A stretch of DNA of 64,000 nucleotides from the NCBI RefSeq assembly GCF_026151205.1, contig NC_087078.1, positions 9,254,675 through 9,318,674 on the forward strand, read 5' to 3'. Positions 1 through 12,930 of the stretch are shown here, in pieces. The notes beneath the pieces were generated by a model. That model made no database searches. It was not told where the DNA came from and was given only the letters and a program-made list of their open reading frames with translations. The stretch is from Bolinopsis microptera (lineage: Eukaryota > Ctenophora > Tentaculata > Lobata > Bolinopsidae). Position numbers and translations under genes: made by a program. Position 1 is the stretch's first letter; each line of letters opens with the position of its first letter.

Positions 1-2277
1 ATTCCTCGCATCCTTCAAATCTTCTTCCTTAGCACACCTGTGAGAGGAAACTTGTGTAAATAAATAAATAAACACAGCATTTAACACACAGCTTTATAGC
101 CGCACGTACTACATTGAGTACGTTACACGGTTTATTATACAGGGTGTATTATACAGGGTTCTGTGATAGCTGATAGGCACATTCCTATGGGTACACTCGG
201 AGCATCTAGTCGTGAAATAGCAGGGAAGATGATATCCTGGCTACAATGTTGTATCCGTGCGTGTTATTCGTATCTGAGCACTTGTATTGTAAGTCTATAT
301 CTCTATATATCTCTATATAGCTCGGCATATGGTACAGAGATTAGAACAGTGCATTTGTAGTGTTCTGTAGAATATTCTTAGACAGGTAAGTGAAGCTGAG
401 GCAGTGAAGCTGAGTTGAGTTAGTAGCAGGTTAATTAACAAACTCAATTATAATACTCACATACCAGGAGAGGTATACAGTACAGACAATATAACTACAT
501 CGTAAACCTAGTCTAATTCCAAATGTACTGAGTTCAACAAGATACTACTACAGGAGACCTGCTCTAATGAAATTACAGTCCTAAGATATCTCCATACTAT
601 TAAAATATCAGATACAAGGCATCTGTGTGTGTGTGTGTGTGTAATGTACAGATCTACGGAGTGTGTTCTGTTTGTTATATGTAACCAGCCCTCCGTGCGT
701 TCTGTATCGCAACCTTACAACCCTCGCGATGACATATCACCAAAATAACTTTAAACATCACAACAAGTCACGTGTGCTGACCGTCTGGGCTGTGATTGGC
801 TGGTTTTAGTCTCGTGGGCGGAATGGGGTGTTGTGATTGGTGAGTGTGGTAATAGTATTACATTGTCAAGAGGAGTGCTGGGCGAGTACACGACACATTG
901 TATTACGAGGAGGGAACAAGCTTTTACCAGCACCTCTTCCTAATTTCCTGCGAATCTCACTAGCCGAGTAGTAATATTATGGGAGTGTGTGTTACAACAA
1001 GGAACTGTAATGCTCGGATTAGATATCATATTTTCATAATGTGTGAGCGCTGAGTGAATTACTCCGAATATAATTACAGGACAAGGGGACGAGAAGGGAA
1101 GGATTTTACTCTTTCTCAGTTTTATGTTAAATTAAATCAGCCGTGAAACAATTCTTAATAATGTATGAAATACTTCAAGAAATAGTGTCGCTCTGTCAAA
1201 TTCTACACAATAAGGTGTAAGGTAAAAGCTTTGCGATTATTTTCACTACAAGTTGAGCAGACTGGTGTCAGTCATGACGTGTCACAAAGAATGTTACAAT
1301 TTGTACACGTGAGGAGACGAGTTGTACTCAGATCATGTGATAACAAAACAATCTTAATATAATTGTTACATTGTAATAATAGTGTAACAAAACAGAAATA
1401 ATAAGATCGTAACAGTGTAATGTAACAAAACTATCTAGATATTATAGATAACAAGTTTACCTAAGTAAAGAGAGCTCCTCAGGATGTCGTACCCTCAGAT
1501 CCCGACAGATAGTACACACTACCGAGAACAAAGTGTTACTGAAATCTGCTTTCTCCAAATCTAGCTGAGATCTGTCCGGCAGCTGGATTGACAACTTTTT
1601 ACTGGTTGTCGTGAAGATCACTTTGTTACCTGAAAATTCGTACAAATTAGTTGTATTATTGTATCTACTGTTAAATTTAAAATCATTAGCGGTTACTTTA
1701 CCTGCGTTGTTGAGTAGTATCTCATATCGATGTGGAAACCTTGTCTAGTATAATACATTGGAAAACTTTTGAAGTTGTAAAATTGGAATTGCACAAATTG
1801 TTGCACTATAACTGGTGTACTGACGAGCTATGTTTTAGTTATTCTAGTATATATAACATAATATATTATGTTCAAGGTATATGGAGCCAACCCCAGAATT
1901 GTTCGTAAGTTACAAGTCAGAGGAATGAATCGTAAATTTACGTACCTGCATCAAGGCCATATGTGTTGAGTGTAGCACGAGGAGCTATCAACCAAGTCTT
2001 TTTATCCGTACACCACAGTGCATACTTTGACCAGTTTTTTAAACTACCTGAAAGAAAATTACAATAAAATTGAGAAGATAAACGAGGTAAATGACTGGTA
2101 TTTTGAACATTTTCTTTGATCGAAATTAATTTTCATGATAAAAGTGAAAATGAAGCAATTACCTAATAACTCTACTAGTTTAAGAGTGACTTCTGATACA
2201 GTAGATTCACCAGACACAGTTAACGTCTTGGTGACGCTTGCGTCAGGGACATTTACTTTAAGCGCCCATTGGTGCAT
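1..2277 (-). CDS. FERMT: Kindlin (fermitin family), N-terminal exons, partial
   Basis: Kindlins bind integrin beta tails at adhesion sites and activate integrins. Four minus-strand exons splice in frame: 2277-2163, 2047-1946, 1629-1461 and 37-1, which continues off the window. Junction phases are 1, 1 and 2, and all have GT..AG ends. The first exon has the F0-domain pattern ending TLKLVELL. The second contains NWSKYALWCTDKKTWLI, which matches the kindlin F0 segment on the tryptophan/lysine pattern. The third contains RVRHPEELSLL, a signature of the kindlin F1 start. ATG at 2277 is used as the start, but a CAG acceptor lies just before it, so a short upstream exon is possible. The intron between exons 3 and 4 is about 1.4 kb and holds nothing but a GT run. 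The remaining F1-F2-PH-F3 part lies to the left of the window. Identification is from remembered family patterns; exon ends are seen directly. Confidence 0.85.
624..642. repeat. (GT)n microsatellite in kindlin intron
   Basis: An uninterrupted run of about nine GT dinucleotides lies inside the large intron of the kindlin gene. The rest of that intron shows no other structure I can support. Confidence 0.9.
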
Positions 2278-4152
2278 TCTGGGGTGAGGGATTGTGATTA
2301 AATGTGGTCATAAGCATATCATCAAATGGGGTAGGATTGTTTTTAGTAGAAAATGTAAGTTAAAAAATGGCTTCTGCTGTAAAGAATATTTTCGGAAAGT
2401 AAAGAAAAGTACCTGGATTCTAAAAATGCTGCTTCCTGCTTTAATCACACTTGCACTATCAAGGTCCACCACACAACACATATATGAAGTATTTATAACA
2501 GAAAGAATACCAATATCCCAGGTGTGCATCCTTAGGGCCTCGATTGTTTTACTTTTTTGCCTTGAGAGGCTTAAAATAGGTAACACCACATGCTGTGTCG
2601 TGTCCTTTTGTCCCATTTGTGCCTCAGTGGTTTTCCAATTTTGCATTGTTAAGATTAGGTGTCAGTATTTACACTATTGTTGAAAAAATATTGAATCGAT
2701 TACAATGCTCACAATCAAACCAAATAGGAATGATTAACAGGGTAATCAACTCATAACGGATTGAAAATCACTGAGAGTTTCTGTTGTTTGAAATGGCAGG
2801 ATTGGTCTAGGAATTGTTGCTAGGACATGTAGCATCTTACATCTTTTCAGATTGCTTCCAGATCTGGAGTTGATCGTGTTTTGAACCTTGTTGATTGCTG
2901 ACTTCAATTTCATCAATAGGTTGACTGTAACTGTTCTTTATAGTCAGATTTGTTACCCTATGATCGTCATCCTCTCTGTCAAGCAGAGCCTCTTCTGATG
3001 GTTCATGTTGAGGACTGCGGAGTTGTACAGAAAGTGGTCGAGTAAGCTTTTGGAAGCGATAAGGTAGTTGATAGGAGCTGTTCAGAAGAGTTGTGTTCAT
3101 CATCTTCAGAACATCTTGTTAACATTCCTACTTTATATACAACATCAAATTGATTCAATATATTACAGTATGAGTGTAGGTACTGACACCTATATTATTA
3201 TATATATATATATTCATCACTGAACTGTGTAAAATTTGGGACATGACTGGGACCAATGTAATGGATATGGCTCCCTGTAATACCTTTTTAAAGAAGGCAA
3301 TGTAGAATTACACTTCTAGCATATGGTTATAATTTTACACTTTATCATAGCCTAATGTTGGGGAAGCACACCTGAGTTTATCGTATTTCTTATGACCATG
3401 TCTACTTAATAGATACTCACTCTGGCTTGGTATAATGAAACATCTTTCACTCACAATCTCTCACACTTCACACTTCTCCTTAGATAAATAGTTTGTTAAA
3501 TTAATGTGAAAATTATTAAAACAAAAAATATGATATTTGCAGACAACCGTGAACAATATTGCAGCTTATCAAGATTCATCTCAATATAACAGGAATATAT
3601 ATTTGTGATATAACTCGATTTAAACTTTAAAAGTTGTGGCAAATCTCATTGTATAAAGATAGCCCAAACGAGCGGTTTCTTAAAGAATGAGGTTATGAAG
3701 AAAATGCAGGAATCGACCTTGTGCCCATCGCGATCGTTTAAATTTTTGTATTACATATTTTTCAAACTTTACAGAGTACAGCAAATATAACGTACATAAA
3801 ATAAACTCGAATAAATTGAAAGACAAAATAGTACTTTTAATTAATTTTTTTTATAAAAAAGACCATGTCCAAATTCGTTTGTTTTTTCATGAAGAAGGCT
3901 GTGAAATGTTCATTGTTCTGATAATGTAGAAATTAGGAAGAATATTAATGGTTATGATGTTTATGTCATTATTCTTGCAAATTTCCTGCATCTAACCTGT
4001 ATGAATTAATCTACACTGCAAATAAGTGATAAGTTGGGTTGAATGGGTCAAGAAAGCCTAAAACATCTAAAAATTTGTTTTAAGAAGGTGGTGTGTTTAT
4101 TTATCTTCCTCACCACACTTCAACATGAGTTGATGAGAAATTTCTACCTATG
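2278..4152. other. Region upstream of kindlin, no clear gene
   Basis: This is AT-rich sequence with no recognisable protein, RNA gene or transposon end. It would contain the kindlin promoter and any 5' UTR exon, since the gene runs leftward from 2277, but no promoter motif stands out. One 88-codon minus-strand frame at 3103-2837 is noted separately. Confidence 0.4.
2837..3103 (-). CDS. Open frame of 88 codons, unrecognised
   Basis: The frame starts with two ATGs (MMNTTLLN) and is hydrophilic, with an acidic stretch EEALLDREDDD and no membrane segment or cysteine pattern. It lies upstream of kindlin on the same strand. I do not recognise the family. The composition looks more protein-like than the short chance frames around it, but it could equally be chance or the last exon of an undetected gene. 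Confidence 0.2.
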   Translation of the reverse strand: MMNTTLLNSSYQLPYRFQKLTRPLSVQLRSPQHEPSEEALLDREDDDHRVTNLTIKNSYSQPIDEIEVSNQQGSKHDQLQIWKQSEKM

Positions 4153-4616
4153 AAAGGATGAAGCCCGTCTTGATGTTGCAGCTGTCGGATTGTATGCACC
4201 CTTTGAAAGAACATTTTTTGACGTTAGGGTCACACATCCTAACTGTGACACAAACACATTTAAGACGCTAGATAGGATCTATAAAGAACATGAGAAAGAA
4301 AAGAAAGATTTGTATGAAGAGAGAGTACTTCAGTCAGAGAAAGGATCCTTTGCCCCTCTAGTCTTCACAACCTCTGGAGGTATGGGACCGCTATGCACTG
4401 TATTGTAGATCGTGTCTCTGAGATGATAGCTGACCATAAAAAAGAAGCCAAGAGCCAAGTCAAAAACCATATCAGAACACGATTCAGATTTGATCTGTTA
4501 AGAAGTACACTCATTGCACTAAGAGGAATCAGAGGAAGATCAACGGCCCAGCATCTTGAACTGCAAGACATTTCCTTCAACCTCATCCCCCAGAAGACGA
4601 GCTTTGAGGTCTCCTA
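4153..4616 (+). pseudogene. Broken C-terminal fragment of a reverse-transcriptase-type retroelement protein
   Basis: Two frames follow each other. The first reads FFDVRVTHPN, then HEKEKKDLYEERV, then SFAPLVFTTSGGMG. After a frame shift near 4385 the second continues with RFRFDLLRSTLIALRGIRG and stops at 4616. I recall this motif order from the tail of reverse-transcriptase proteins common in invertebrate genomes, where the FDVRV block may be part of a nuclease-like fold. The catalytic RT domain is absent upstream, so this is a truncated, frameshifted remnant. Family assignment is from memory and only moderately sure. Confidence 0.5.
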
Positions 4617-4691
4617 GATTTGTTTATGTAATTTTTGATATTTTACTGTACTATTTTATGTTGTATATATAATTTTACGGACGAAATGATC

Positions 4692-4814
4692 CCAGGGGGG
4701 ACTCCCAACCCACCGCTTCGGCAGGTAGTTGATGCACTGATCACAAGCAAGAGCCACTTTGGTCTACTTGCTGTGAGGTGTCTCAGCTACATGGGTTGGG
4801 GGTCCCCCCTTTTT
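4692..4814. repeat. Short inverted repeat with G/C-run ends, possible retroelement 3' end or MITE
   Basis: The left arm (GGGGGGACTCCCAACCC, about 4693-4710) is nearly the exact reverse complement of the right arm (GGGTTGGGGGTCCCCCC, about 4793-4812), with about 85 bp between. It begins 76 bp after the broken RT-type fragment, so it may belong to that element or be an independent small transposon. No target-site duplication was found. Confidence 0.5.
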
Positions 4815-5856
4815 TTAAACCTATGGAAGGTTTGAATATTAGCATAGTTCATCAATTGCACTCTAACAGATAACAGCCTGACTAGGATTATTAACTGACA
4901 CCCTGAAAGGGGAATCAAATTAATACTAACCCTCTGAAAATTTGTTTCAGTTATCATGACTCGGGTGAATCTTGAAGGGGTTCCCTTCAGTACACATTCA
5001 TACGGACCAAAAGTTCATTATACTTATTGGGCACATTGGAACTCATTTATCAATAGCATCAGATTTGGGCTCCCAATCATGTAAATTAAATTCGTAATTG
5101 CAACGTCACGAGTTTTCCTGATAAAAGATGACAGACCCATAAATCTGCAACTTGTGATAAGCAAATAAAAATTATATGCATTTATTACAAATAAGAGATT
5201 TTAAAAAATCTATTTTATAGATTTTACTCATATTTGTAACACTTCTATTGAATTTTCAAACGGTTTTTCATTCAAAATTTTTTATTAAAAATGTTTCGAA
5301 CATTATACAAATAATTTCAGCCATGATAATTGTCTAGCTATATAAGGATAGACACCCTCGAAAAACGAATAAACCAATACAATAGATTAAATATTATAAA
5401 ATGTTTTCATCCAAAATTATATTTTTATAGGGTGTCTAACTTTATATTGTATATATAGTTTTGAGTTTGAGAGAATACAATTGAGAGAATACGAAAACTA
5501 TCGTGCGCGGTTCTGAATTTATTTGTTGTTTGTGTATATTCAATATTGTTTAAATATATTTACTATTGAGTAAACAAATTAAATAGAACTAATAACTACA
5601 CATTATAGCCATGTGTATACGCGTACTGCTTCGGTGGTCGCGCGCTAACGAGAGGGCTCTGGTTAGAGCAAAAAACTAACAATGATACAATAATGAATTG
5701 ACAGTTGACCCATTTTCATAATAACTTTTTGTTATAACTTTGCTGAATTCTGCTAGCTATGTATTATATAAGTTAATGGGCATCGATCAGCCTGTCATTC
5801 CGACATATCTTCAATCATGCATCAGTCTTTTATGAACACTGTTGACCATTGTTAAT
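4815..5856. other. AT-rich spacer, nothing recognised
   Basis: No open frame, RNA gene or clear repeat could be supported. Near 5,640-5,670 there is a short phrase (GAGGGCTCTGGTTAGAGCA) that recurs in similar form near 13,510 and, inverted, near 34,135. It is therefore a fragment of a dispersed repeat. Confidence 0.4.
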
Positions 5857-5857
5857 G

Positions 5858-6462
5858 ATCCGGCCCGGCGCGCGCTACTTCGTAGCACTTGCCATCGGAC
5901 CATTTCGAGAAGAAAGCGGCGCGCGCTACTTCGAAGAAATTTAGACGAGTAACATCTTACTGGGCCGCGCTCAGCCTGTCATTCCGCCAAATCTTTATTC
6001 TTTATGTTAATGAACATAATAGCCTGGGGTCCTCAGGTAAGTAACATCCGTCAATGAACACTGAAGAATGATATTTTTATGCAACAAAATATTATAATAA
6101 TATAATAATATTGCTCTGCGAAGCAGAGCAACGATCGAAGATGGGTTGCAAGCAATAATGCTAGTTCGCAAAGCAAGAATGCTAGTTCGCGCGGCGCGTC
6201 GAAGTCCTCCAAACCGTCGACGAGTCCAACTCGGCGCGAGTTTTGTTTTACTTGGCGGCGCTCGGCCTGTCATTCCGCCGAATCTCTATTCGGCGGATAT
6301 ATATGTTTATGAGCATAATTGATAATAGCCTGGGGTCCCCAACTAAGTTTTGCTAGGTTAATGGTCTGGCCCGGCGCGCGCTACTTCGTAGCACGTGCCA
6401 ACACTTCGAGAAGAAAGCGGCGCGCGCTAATTCGGAGAAATTTAGACGAGTAACATCCGTCA
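5858..6462. repeat. GC-rich dispersed repeat, two copies
   Basis: A block of about 100 bp (GGCCCGGCGCGCGCTACTTC.. to ..ATTTAGACGAGTAACATC) occurs at about 5860-5956 and again at 6364-6455. Each copy also contains GGCGCGCGCTA twice. Fragments of the same family occur near 13,488 and, inverted, near 34,150. Between the copies lies the small MITE at 5957-6040 and a diverged copy of it near 6255-6345. The GC-rich composition contrasts sharply with the AT-rich surroundings. Confidence 0.7.
5957..6040. mobile_element. 84-bp MITE, family 1 copy A, with 8-9 bp target duplication
   Basis: The element begins TTACTGGGCCGCGCTCAG and ends GGGGTCCTCAGGTAA. It is flanked on both sides by GTAACATC (5949-5956 and 6041-6048), a target-site duplication. 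A near-identical copy with a different duplication is at 33,426-33,505, and diverged copies lie near 6,255 and 13,694. It has no coding capacity. An 8-9 bp duplication fits mobilisation by a hAT-like or similar transposase, but the terminal repeats are too weak to assign the superfamily. Confidence 0.75.
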
Positions 6463-7125
6463 CGTTTTTTAAATTTGTGCGACCAGAAATTTATACTAAC
6501 TGAAACTGTCTTTGTTATTATTTCAGTGCGAACCAGCGCTCACACTCTCACAGAAAATCTTACATCACAGTTGACAGGATAATAATCTTAGTTATTAATT
6601 CTATCAACATTCTCTAATAAAGCGATGATTAAGAAATCCGCTTATTCTGATCTAAAATACCCAAATGATACAGAAATCATGCTTCGTCACGTTTCTCCCA
6701 AAAAATCACATACTTTAAATTAAAATAAACACATATTGGTTTCTAACTAAAGCGTCCTCTCATTTCTGAAGCCAGAAGCGTTAAGTTTAGTAGCAGGTCT
6801 GAAGCCATGGGTAGCCGATGCTGACGTCACAGTTGGTCGTGATGACGTCATCAAGGGAGTATGAGCTATGTTGTTGAACAAGGCGGCGGTCTCTTCTTTT
6901 ATCACTTGAACGTTGAGAAGTGTAACGTGTTGAGACAGCCTGTGTGTTACCTGTAATATAGTACAACGTCAGTGTAGTATTCTCAGTATGTTCCAACTTC
7001 CACTAAGGATGTCAATTATCATGTCGAAAAAGTGGATAAAACAATTATACTTCGAAGTTTTCTCCGGAATTTTTTTGAAAGGTCACACGAATGAGCTTAA
7101 AATTATGTCTATTACCACCGCAACA
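6463..7125. other. Unassigned spacer
   Basis: I see no gene, repeat or transposon end here. Short open frames on the minus strand around 6,787-6,996 show no protein-like motif. Confidence 0.35.
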
Positions 7126-7127
7126 TT

Positions 7128-7274
7128 CCATTAAATATCTTACCTCAGCTAGAACAGTCTGCTATAGATATCTTACCTCAGCTAGAACAGTCTGCTCCAT
7201 TAAATATCGTACCTCAGCTAGAACAGTCTGCTCCATTAAATATCTTACCTCAGCTAGAACAGTCTGCTCCATTA
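7128..7274. repeat. 36-bp minisatellite, about four copies
   Basis: Tandem units each contain TACCTCAGCTAGAACAGTCT, with small differences between copies (CCATTAAATATC versus CTATAGATATC). The tract ends where a different minisatellite begins. Confidence 0.9.
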
Positions 7275-7294
7275 ATTTTTACCCTGCTAGATGC

Positions 7295-7850
7295 GTGATA
7301 AGTCTGTTCATTTGCGTGATATTGTCCCTGTGTGCATGATTAAAGCCTGTTCATTTGCGTGATATTGTCCCGTGTGCGCTGATAAAGTTTCTGTTCATTT
7401 GCGTGATATCTGTCCGTGTGCATGATAATTCTGTTCATTTGCGGGAATTGGTCCCTGTGTGCGTAATCAACTCTGTTTATTTGCGTGATATTGACCCCGT
7501 GTGCGTGATAAAGTTGTTCATTTGCGTGATATTGTCCCAAGTGTGGTGATAAAGTCTGTTCATTTGCGTGATTATTTCCCTGTGTGCGTGATAAAGTCTG
7601 TTCATTTGCGTGAATTATTTGTCCCTGTGTGCATGATAAAGTTGTTCCATTTGCGTGATATTGTCCCTGTGTGCGTGATAAAGTCTTGTTCCATTTGCGT
7701 GATATTGTCCCTGTGTGCTTGATAGTCTGTTCATTTTTGCGTGATATTGTCCCTGTGTGCGTGATTGAGTTCCGTTTTTTGCGTGATATTGTCCCTGTGT
7801 GCGTGATAAGTCTGTTTATTTCGTGATATTGGTCCTTGTGTTCCGTTTGA
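7295..7850. repeat. About 42-bp minisatellite, 12-13 degenerate copies
   Basis: The repeated phrases are GTTCATTTGCGTGATATTGT and CCCTGTGTGCGTGATAAAG. Copies differ by small insertions and deletions, so the frames that run through the tract on both strands (repeated SVHLRD-like peptides) are artefacts of the repeat and not genes. The array touches the 36-bp minisatellite to its left. Confidence 0.9.
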
Positions 7851-7860
7851 GCGTGTTGCT

Positions 7861-9524
7861 GGTGATGTAATTGATAATATTAACCCTAATTAATTGTTAA
7901 TTATTATTAATCTTAAAGATAAATTCTCAGCGAGTTCAATTGATTCTATTTTATTTCTGTTCGCAGTTGTGTGTGTTCTGCCTGGGGACAGTGATACACT
8001 GCATCGCGTTCTCACTCTCCTGTAAGTGAATCATTTTGTCGTATTGCTAGAGTCACTACTGATGAACAGCTTGGGATTCGCTGAGAGCTGTCCCAGATGC
8101 GGTTGATGGAGTATATCATGTTATCATAAGAAGTGTTTGTTGAAGCAGAGAAAATGCCGACAAATGAACAGAAGATGGGTGCAGACAAGTACAAGCCAGG
8201 GACAGGCCGTAACCTTGAGTTCTTATTGGCTATTAGATAAGTGCGAGACTGTTGGTTACAGAGACTTTCGGACCAATACCAAGGACGGCTACATTAAACA
8301 GTACGTCACCATTTTTACGACACCAGAGTTCCTGCCGATATGAGAGATGTTCTTGAGCAAAAAGTTTAAAAAGCACATTAAGGAATTGATTATTGACAAA
8401 TCTAAGTGGTATAGTCTTCATCCGAACACACTAAAAAATCGTTCCTGTTACTGTATGTTCTATAGATCGCGCTGGTCTCTTTTGCAGTTGATGCATTGAT
8501 TGAGGATCTTAATGTGGAATATCGTAAGGCCGACTTGTGATTCGAAAGTCGATTGGAGGACGCAGAGCTAGCAAATGGACGTTTACAGGAGCATTTTACT
8601 CATTCCCAGTCTCCTTATTGATTTGAATTCGTTCTGAAATGGTGCTGATATGAAGTGATGTTACCTGGCGATCTTACACAATTTAAGCTAAAGAAACCAG
8701 CAAGACACTAGAAATGCGTGTGTCAGCTCATCTCCATTAACACGAAAAAGGATCGATCTGTGAGAAGAAGCTTAGACAAGGTGATGATTGAATGGCCCAC
8801 AACAGCGATTCCACAGTATGAAACCCCTTTCTCTGTTGTTTAGGACTCTCCATACACAACAGTACTCGGAGCCAAAAAGATCATACGGAAACGAAGGTGC
8901 CTTAAAGTTTCTGAAGACTACAAAAAATAAAGCTCATTGAAGAATTGCATCGTGAGTTAGCCAAGGTTCATTGTTAGATGAAAACACTGCTACGTGCCTT
9001 TAACCAATCTGCAAAAAAACAAGACCCTATTTTGCCCATGATAACTCTGATTTCAGCGGGACAGGTAAAGATGGGGAAAGCGTCAGCTCCATGGTACATT
9101 GATTAACAGTTTATCCGAATGATGTTAAGTTGGGAGAACAAGTGATTAAGTTGTCAAGGCGTTATCTTAAACTCAAAATGATGACACACGGAGCGATTCA
9201 ACGCTTAAGCTGAAGCTATGTTACCCCCAAAGGATGTTATCTCCACCTCATCCAAAGTATGTGGATCTGTATGTAGTGACGAGCAAAGAATATCAACATT
9301 ACCGACGAAACCTGGGTGCCTATACAACAGCTTTATGATGACAGAAATAGTTTACACTTTCCTGGAAATCATACACGCGAGACCTTTGTTCCAAAGCTGG
9401 GGTCACAAACATTGCAATTGCTTCCTCTTATAAAGTCACCGCCTACAGATTGTCGACACTGTATACAGCATTGATGATGTGCCAATGCATTTCTACAAAA
9501 ATCACACCCCCCCCCCCCTCCCCC

Positions 9525-9577
<53 letters not shown>

Positions 9578-12500
9578 ACCCCCCCCCAGATCAAAAAAAC
9601 GATCGTCACTTTAGATCTGCAGCTGTACATATAGGCGATACCGAGTTGTATTCCAAAGGGATATCGGCGATCACTTCATATTCAGGATGGGCGACTAGTT
9701 ACATGTAGTTTTTGCTATGTGTAGAGCTATGGAAATATATTGACCAATAGTGGACTCGAGAGACTGTTCAGTCACTGCGTTATTTACGGTCCATTAAGCC
9801 ATAGGGAAGATTCTAGAAGGAATGCACATGAAACGGTGCGGGGATGCTTAGCCTGATATTATACGTCCATTTTTCAGACATTATCGATCAAATTTTCTGG
9901 GGACATGACGATGAATCTAAGGAAAAGGGTCAAAAGAAATTGTCGGACCCATTCTGCATTAATGATGAGGACAGGTTACAAGATGTGCGTTCCTGTCACA
10001 ATTCAGCTCATCGAGGAATTGAAGATCGGGTAAAATCTTTTCAAAGTCCAGACATTCAGGGAAGATTCTTCCGAACACAGGAAAGTTTCTCAATAATGTG
10101 TTAGTAATGATAAAACAATGTTAGTATTATGAGAGCTACAAGCAAACAACTTTGGAACATTACACCTAGTATCATTGGATACAATTCAACAAAATATTCT
10201 TAGCTTTGGATTTGCAAAACTACGCCAGAAATGACACTGTGTACTTGTCCTCAATGAATAAACTCCGACCCAAACGAAGATCCCAGCAACGGTGGGTTAT
10301 TCCTCTCCAAAATTTTGTTGTAATAAAACTGAAAGCGCACTTTCGTAGCGATAGAGTGGACCACTGTCTTGAGCAAGTTTACAAAGAGCTTATGTCGATG
10401 GAGGGATTTTTTGGCAGGGTTAGTATGTTTTGTCAGACGAAGAATTGACACGTACGTTCTTAATTGGCAGACCCGATTTAAAACGATTACTGCGGCGAGC
10501 AATTTACTAAAGCAGTTTGAGACACAAATCCTGATACACAAACCATATTCATTATTGAAGACGCAAAATGGTTATAAAAAGTCCAACCGTACGAGTCCAA
10601 AATTTAACAAAGCTGCGTTAGTTGATTTCCTGTTGTTGTCTTGAAGTCGACCAAAATTGGTTTTCAATGTGATGTCTCACACCGTACTGAAAGATCGATA
10701 TGGATACTGACATCAAAGAAAATGGGGAAGTAATGTTGAATGATTTTCAACAACTGAAAGATTTGATCGGGTCGAGAAACAAACGTCTCTACTATGGGAA
10801 ACCATTGAACAAAACGGGAAACTGAAAAAACTTCAAGACTTGACTAAGCCATAACGATCAAAGACCACCAGAAAAAAGATTGTTAAACTCAGGAGGAGCG
10901 AGGTTCTAATGACACGTCCTCCTTCGTAATATCACGCTCAAGATCAAGGCCTGGATGTTGCAGAACTGGTTGAAGACTTACGAGTTTAGCAGTTTTGGTT
11001 CCCGTCACTCTCTTGTTCACTCTGGAAGGGAAGATTATTGAAGTGCACTGATCAAGTGACTTTTTCAATGATATAATTGGTCACGTCCGGATTTCAACAG
11101 GAAATCATCACATTCCCATCGCAGGACTTTTTGTTATCGACGGTTGGGTATTGCAAACCTAGTGGAAAATGTATCCAGATATTGATACCTAGAAGATCTT
11201 TCGAAACAATTTCTAAACGGCACATTCGTATTATTGACGAAACTTCTCTGTATCCAAAGGTTGTCTTAGTATTTGCTAGTTACGACAATCATTGTCCAAT
11301 TTGAAGAAACAGGGACACTGGATTGTGACAGATCACAAAAATCAAATTGAATACAAACTGTCAGAGCGGACCATTATCCAAAAAACATCAAACTTAGGAG
11401 CTTAGGTCTTTCACCAGGAGAAACAAAAAATCATGTGTCAGTTTTTTCTCAAAGATGGTCTATGGTGAATTAGGTTCCTCTGCACAAGTTGTTTATCATT
11501 GTTGCAGGAACTGGTACCTATCAAATATGCCAGAGTGGGAAATTGAAACACATAGCCTGCACGAAGCGGATACACTTTTGCTGTGCATTATCAGGCACGC
11601 TCAGCTCTGATGCTGTGAAACACTCCGACATTCGCGATGTATCTCCATGATAGATGTGTTTATACTAGCTATATATCTTACAACGCAGCGTTAACTGGTA
11701 AGTACATAATGATTTGAGCTGTAGAACGGTAAAGAAGAAAAGTAGTCCAATAAAGTCGCGTAGGTGAATTCTCTTGTATTAAGTTTATGCGAGGCACTAC
11801 CTTTTGGAGCTTACATTTCACGTGGTTGTGATTACAAAGGCAGTTCATCAAAATCACCAAATCAAGGGCGTTTAAAACACTTCGTTTGTATTCTGCGATG
11901 TCGAAGCCGATATGAGAGGCAATGAAACTGTTCGGTGCCAGTCCGCAGGTGAAGAAAAATCGCAATGATGTGTTGACAATATGTCTTAGTTGTTCCTGTA
12001 AAACTGTTTATAAAGAGACAAACGATCTCAATAGATACTCTATGTCGGGACGTCTGGCTCCTTGGATGGGAAGCTTATATTCAAAATCATCAGGAAGATG
12101 GACGAAGTCTCATGCCACCAACCGGAAAAGGCAGCAATTAAATTCCTTATTAACGAGCAATACTACGTCACACTCATGTGGAAACGTTCAATTTTAAGTT
12201 TCATCCACCACTTCCCGATTGTTCTCGTAGACCTGTGAGGTGGTAGTTTGTAACGATGGCAAGCAGATTGGCAGCTGTCTAGGACGGCATTTTTACCTGC
12301 ACCGGAATTTTGTATTCGTAGTTGATATCCTGCAATGTAAAAAGAAACAAGTGCGTGAACAACAATGGTGGTTGCCACAAAAACAATCAAAGGTGTTCAG
12401 AAGCCTGTTTAGCATAGACTGCGATAACGAATGATAGTATGTTGAAACCGTCGACTAGCTTTAATGAATGCCTTCACAATGGAACAAATTTTAGATGAAC

Positions 12501-12930
12501 TATGATCAAATGCATCAACACAATATATATGGTATTTTGGTTATGAAGTGCCACGTTAATTTTGAATGTACTTATTTCGCTCGCAGTAATTGTACCTTGT
12601 TTATTTCCGTTGCCGCGGTTTACACATTGGGAGGAAGTTTGTTTTATGATGTTTTGATGTATTACAACATGCCTATGGTTATTCTTGAGTATTTTCAGTC
12701 AATCAATGATACTAGATTTGATGTTTAAATATCATTTCAAGTTAATCCTTGAGATGGGAAAAAGTTTGTTTATTCTGTTTTCAAGATCAAATTCATAAAT
12801 AATTTATCGAAAATGTGATTTTGAATAGTTGTTAGACTAAATATAGATAGTTGGCACCGTGTTTATGTGTCTTAATACCCTAGTTTGATTATATAGCATT
12901 GACTAATTCGACAAATTTATCAAAAACTCT
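7861..12930. other. Decayed coding-like tract, family not recognised
   Basis: Composition is less AT-biased than the neighbouring spacers, and protein-like runs in different plus-strand frames succeed one another, each broken by stops or frame shifts. Examples are MPTNEQKMGADKYKPGTG (about 8156), a frame with PPHPKYVDLYVVTSKEYQHY (about 9240), and frames at 9844-10104, 10369-10644 and 11077-11304. This is what an old, indel-riddled mobile element or pseudogene looks like. I recognise no catalytic motif, so I assign no family. A poly-C run interrupts it at 9507-9588. Confidence 0.3.
9507..9588. repeat. Poly-C tract
   Basis: About 80 bases are C with only three or four interruptions. Comparable G or C runs recur at 35,040, 36,273, 60,822, 62,619 and 63,896, so homopolymer G/C runs are a feature of this genome or of its assembly. 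Confidence 0.95.

Noticed and set aside
7091-7722. Repetitive peptides rich in SVHLRD as a repeat protein
   Set aside because: Frames exist on both strands and shift with indels between copies; they are products of the minisatellite.
7091-7850. CRISPR-like array
   Set aside because: Units are contiguous tandem repeats without unique spacers, in animal DNA.
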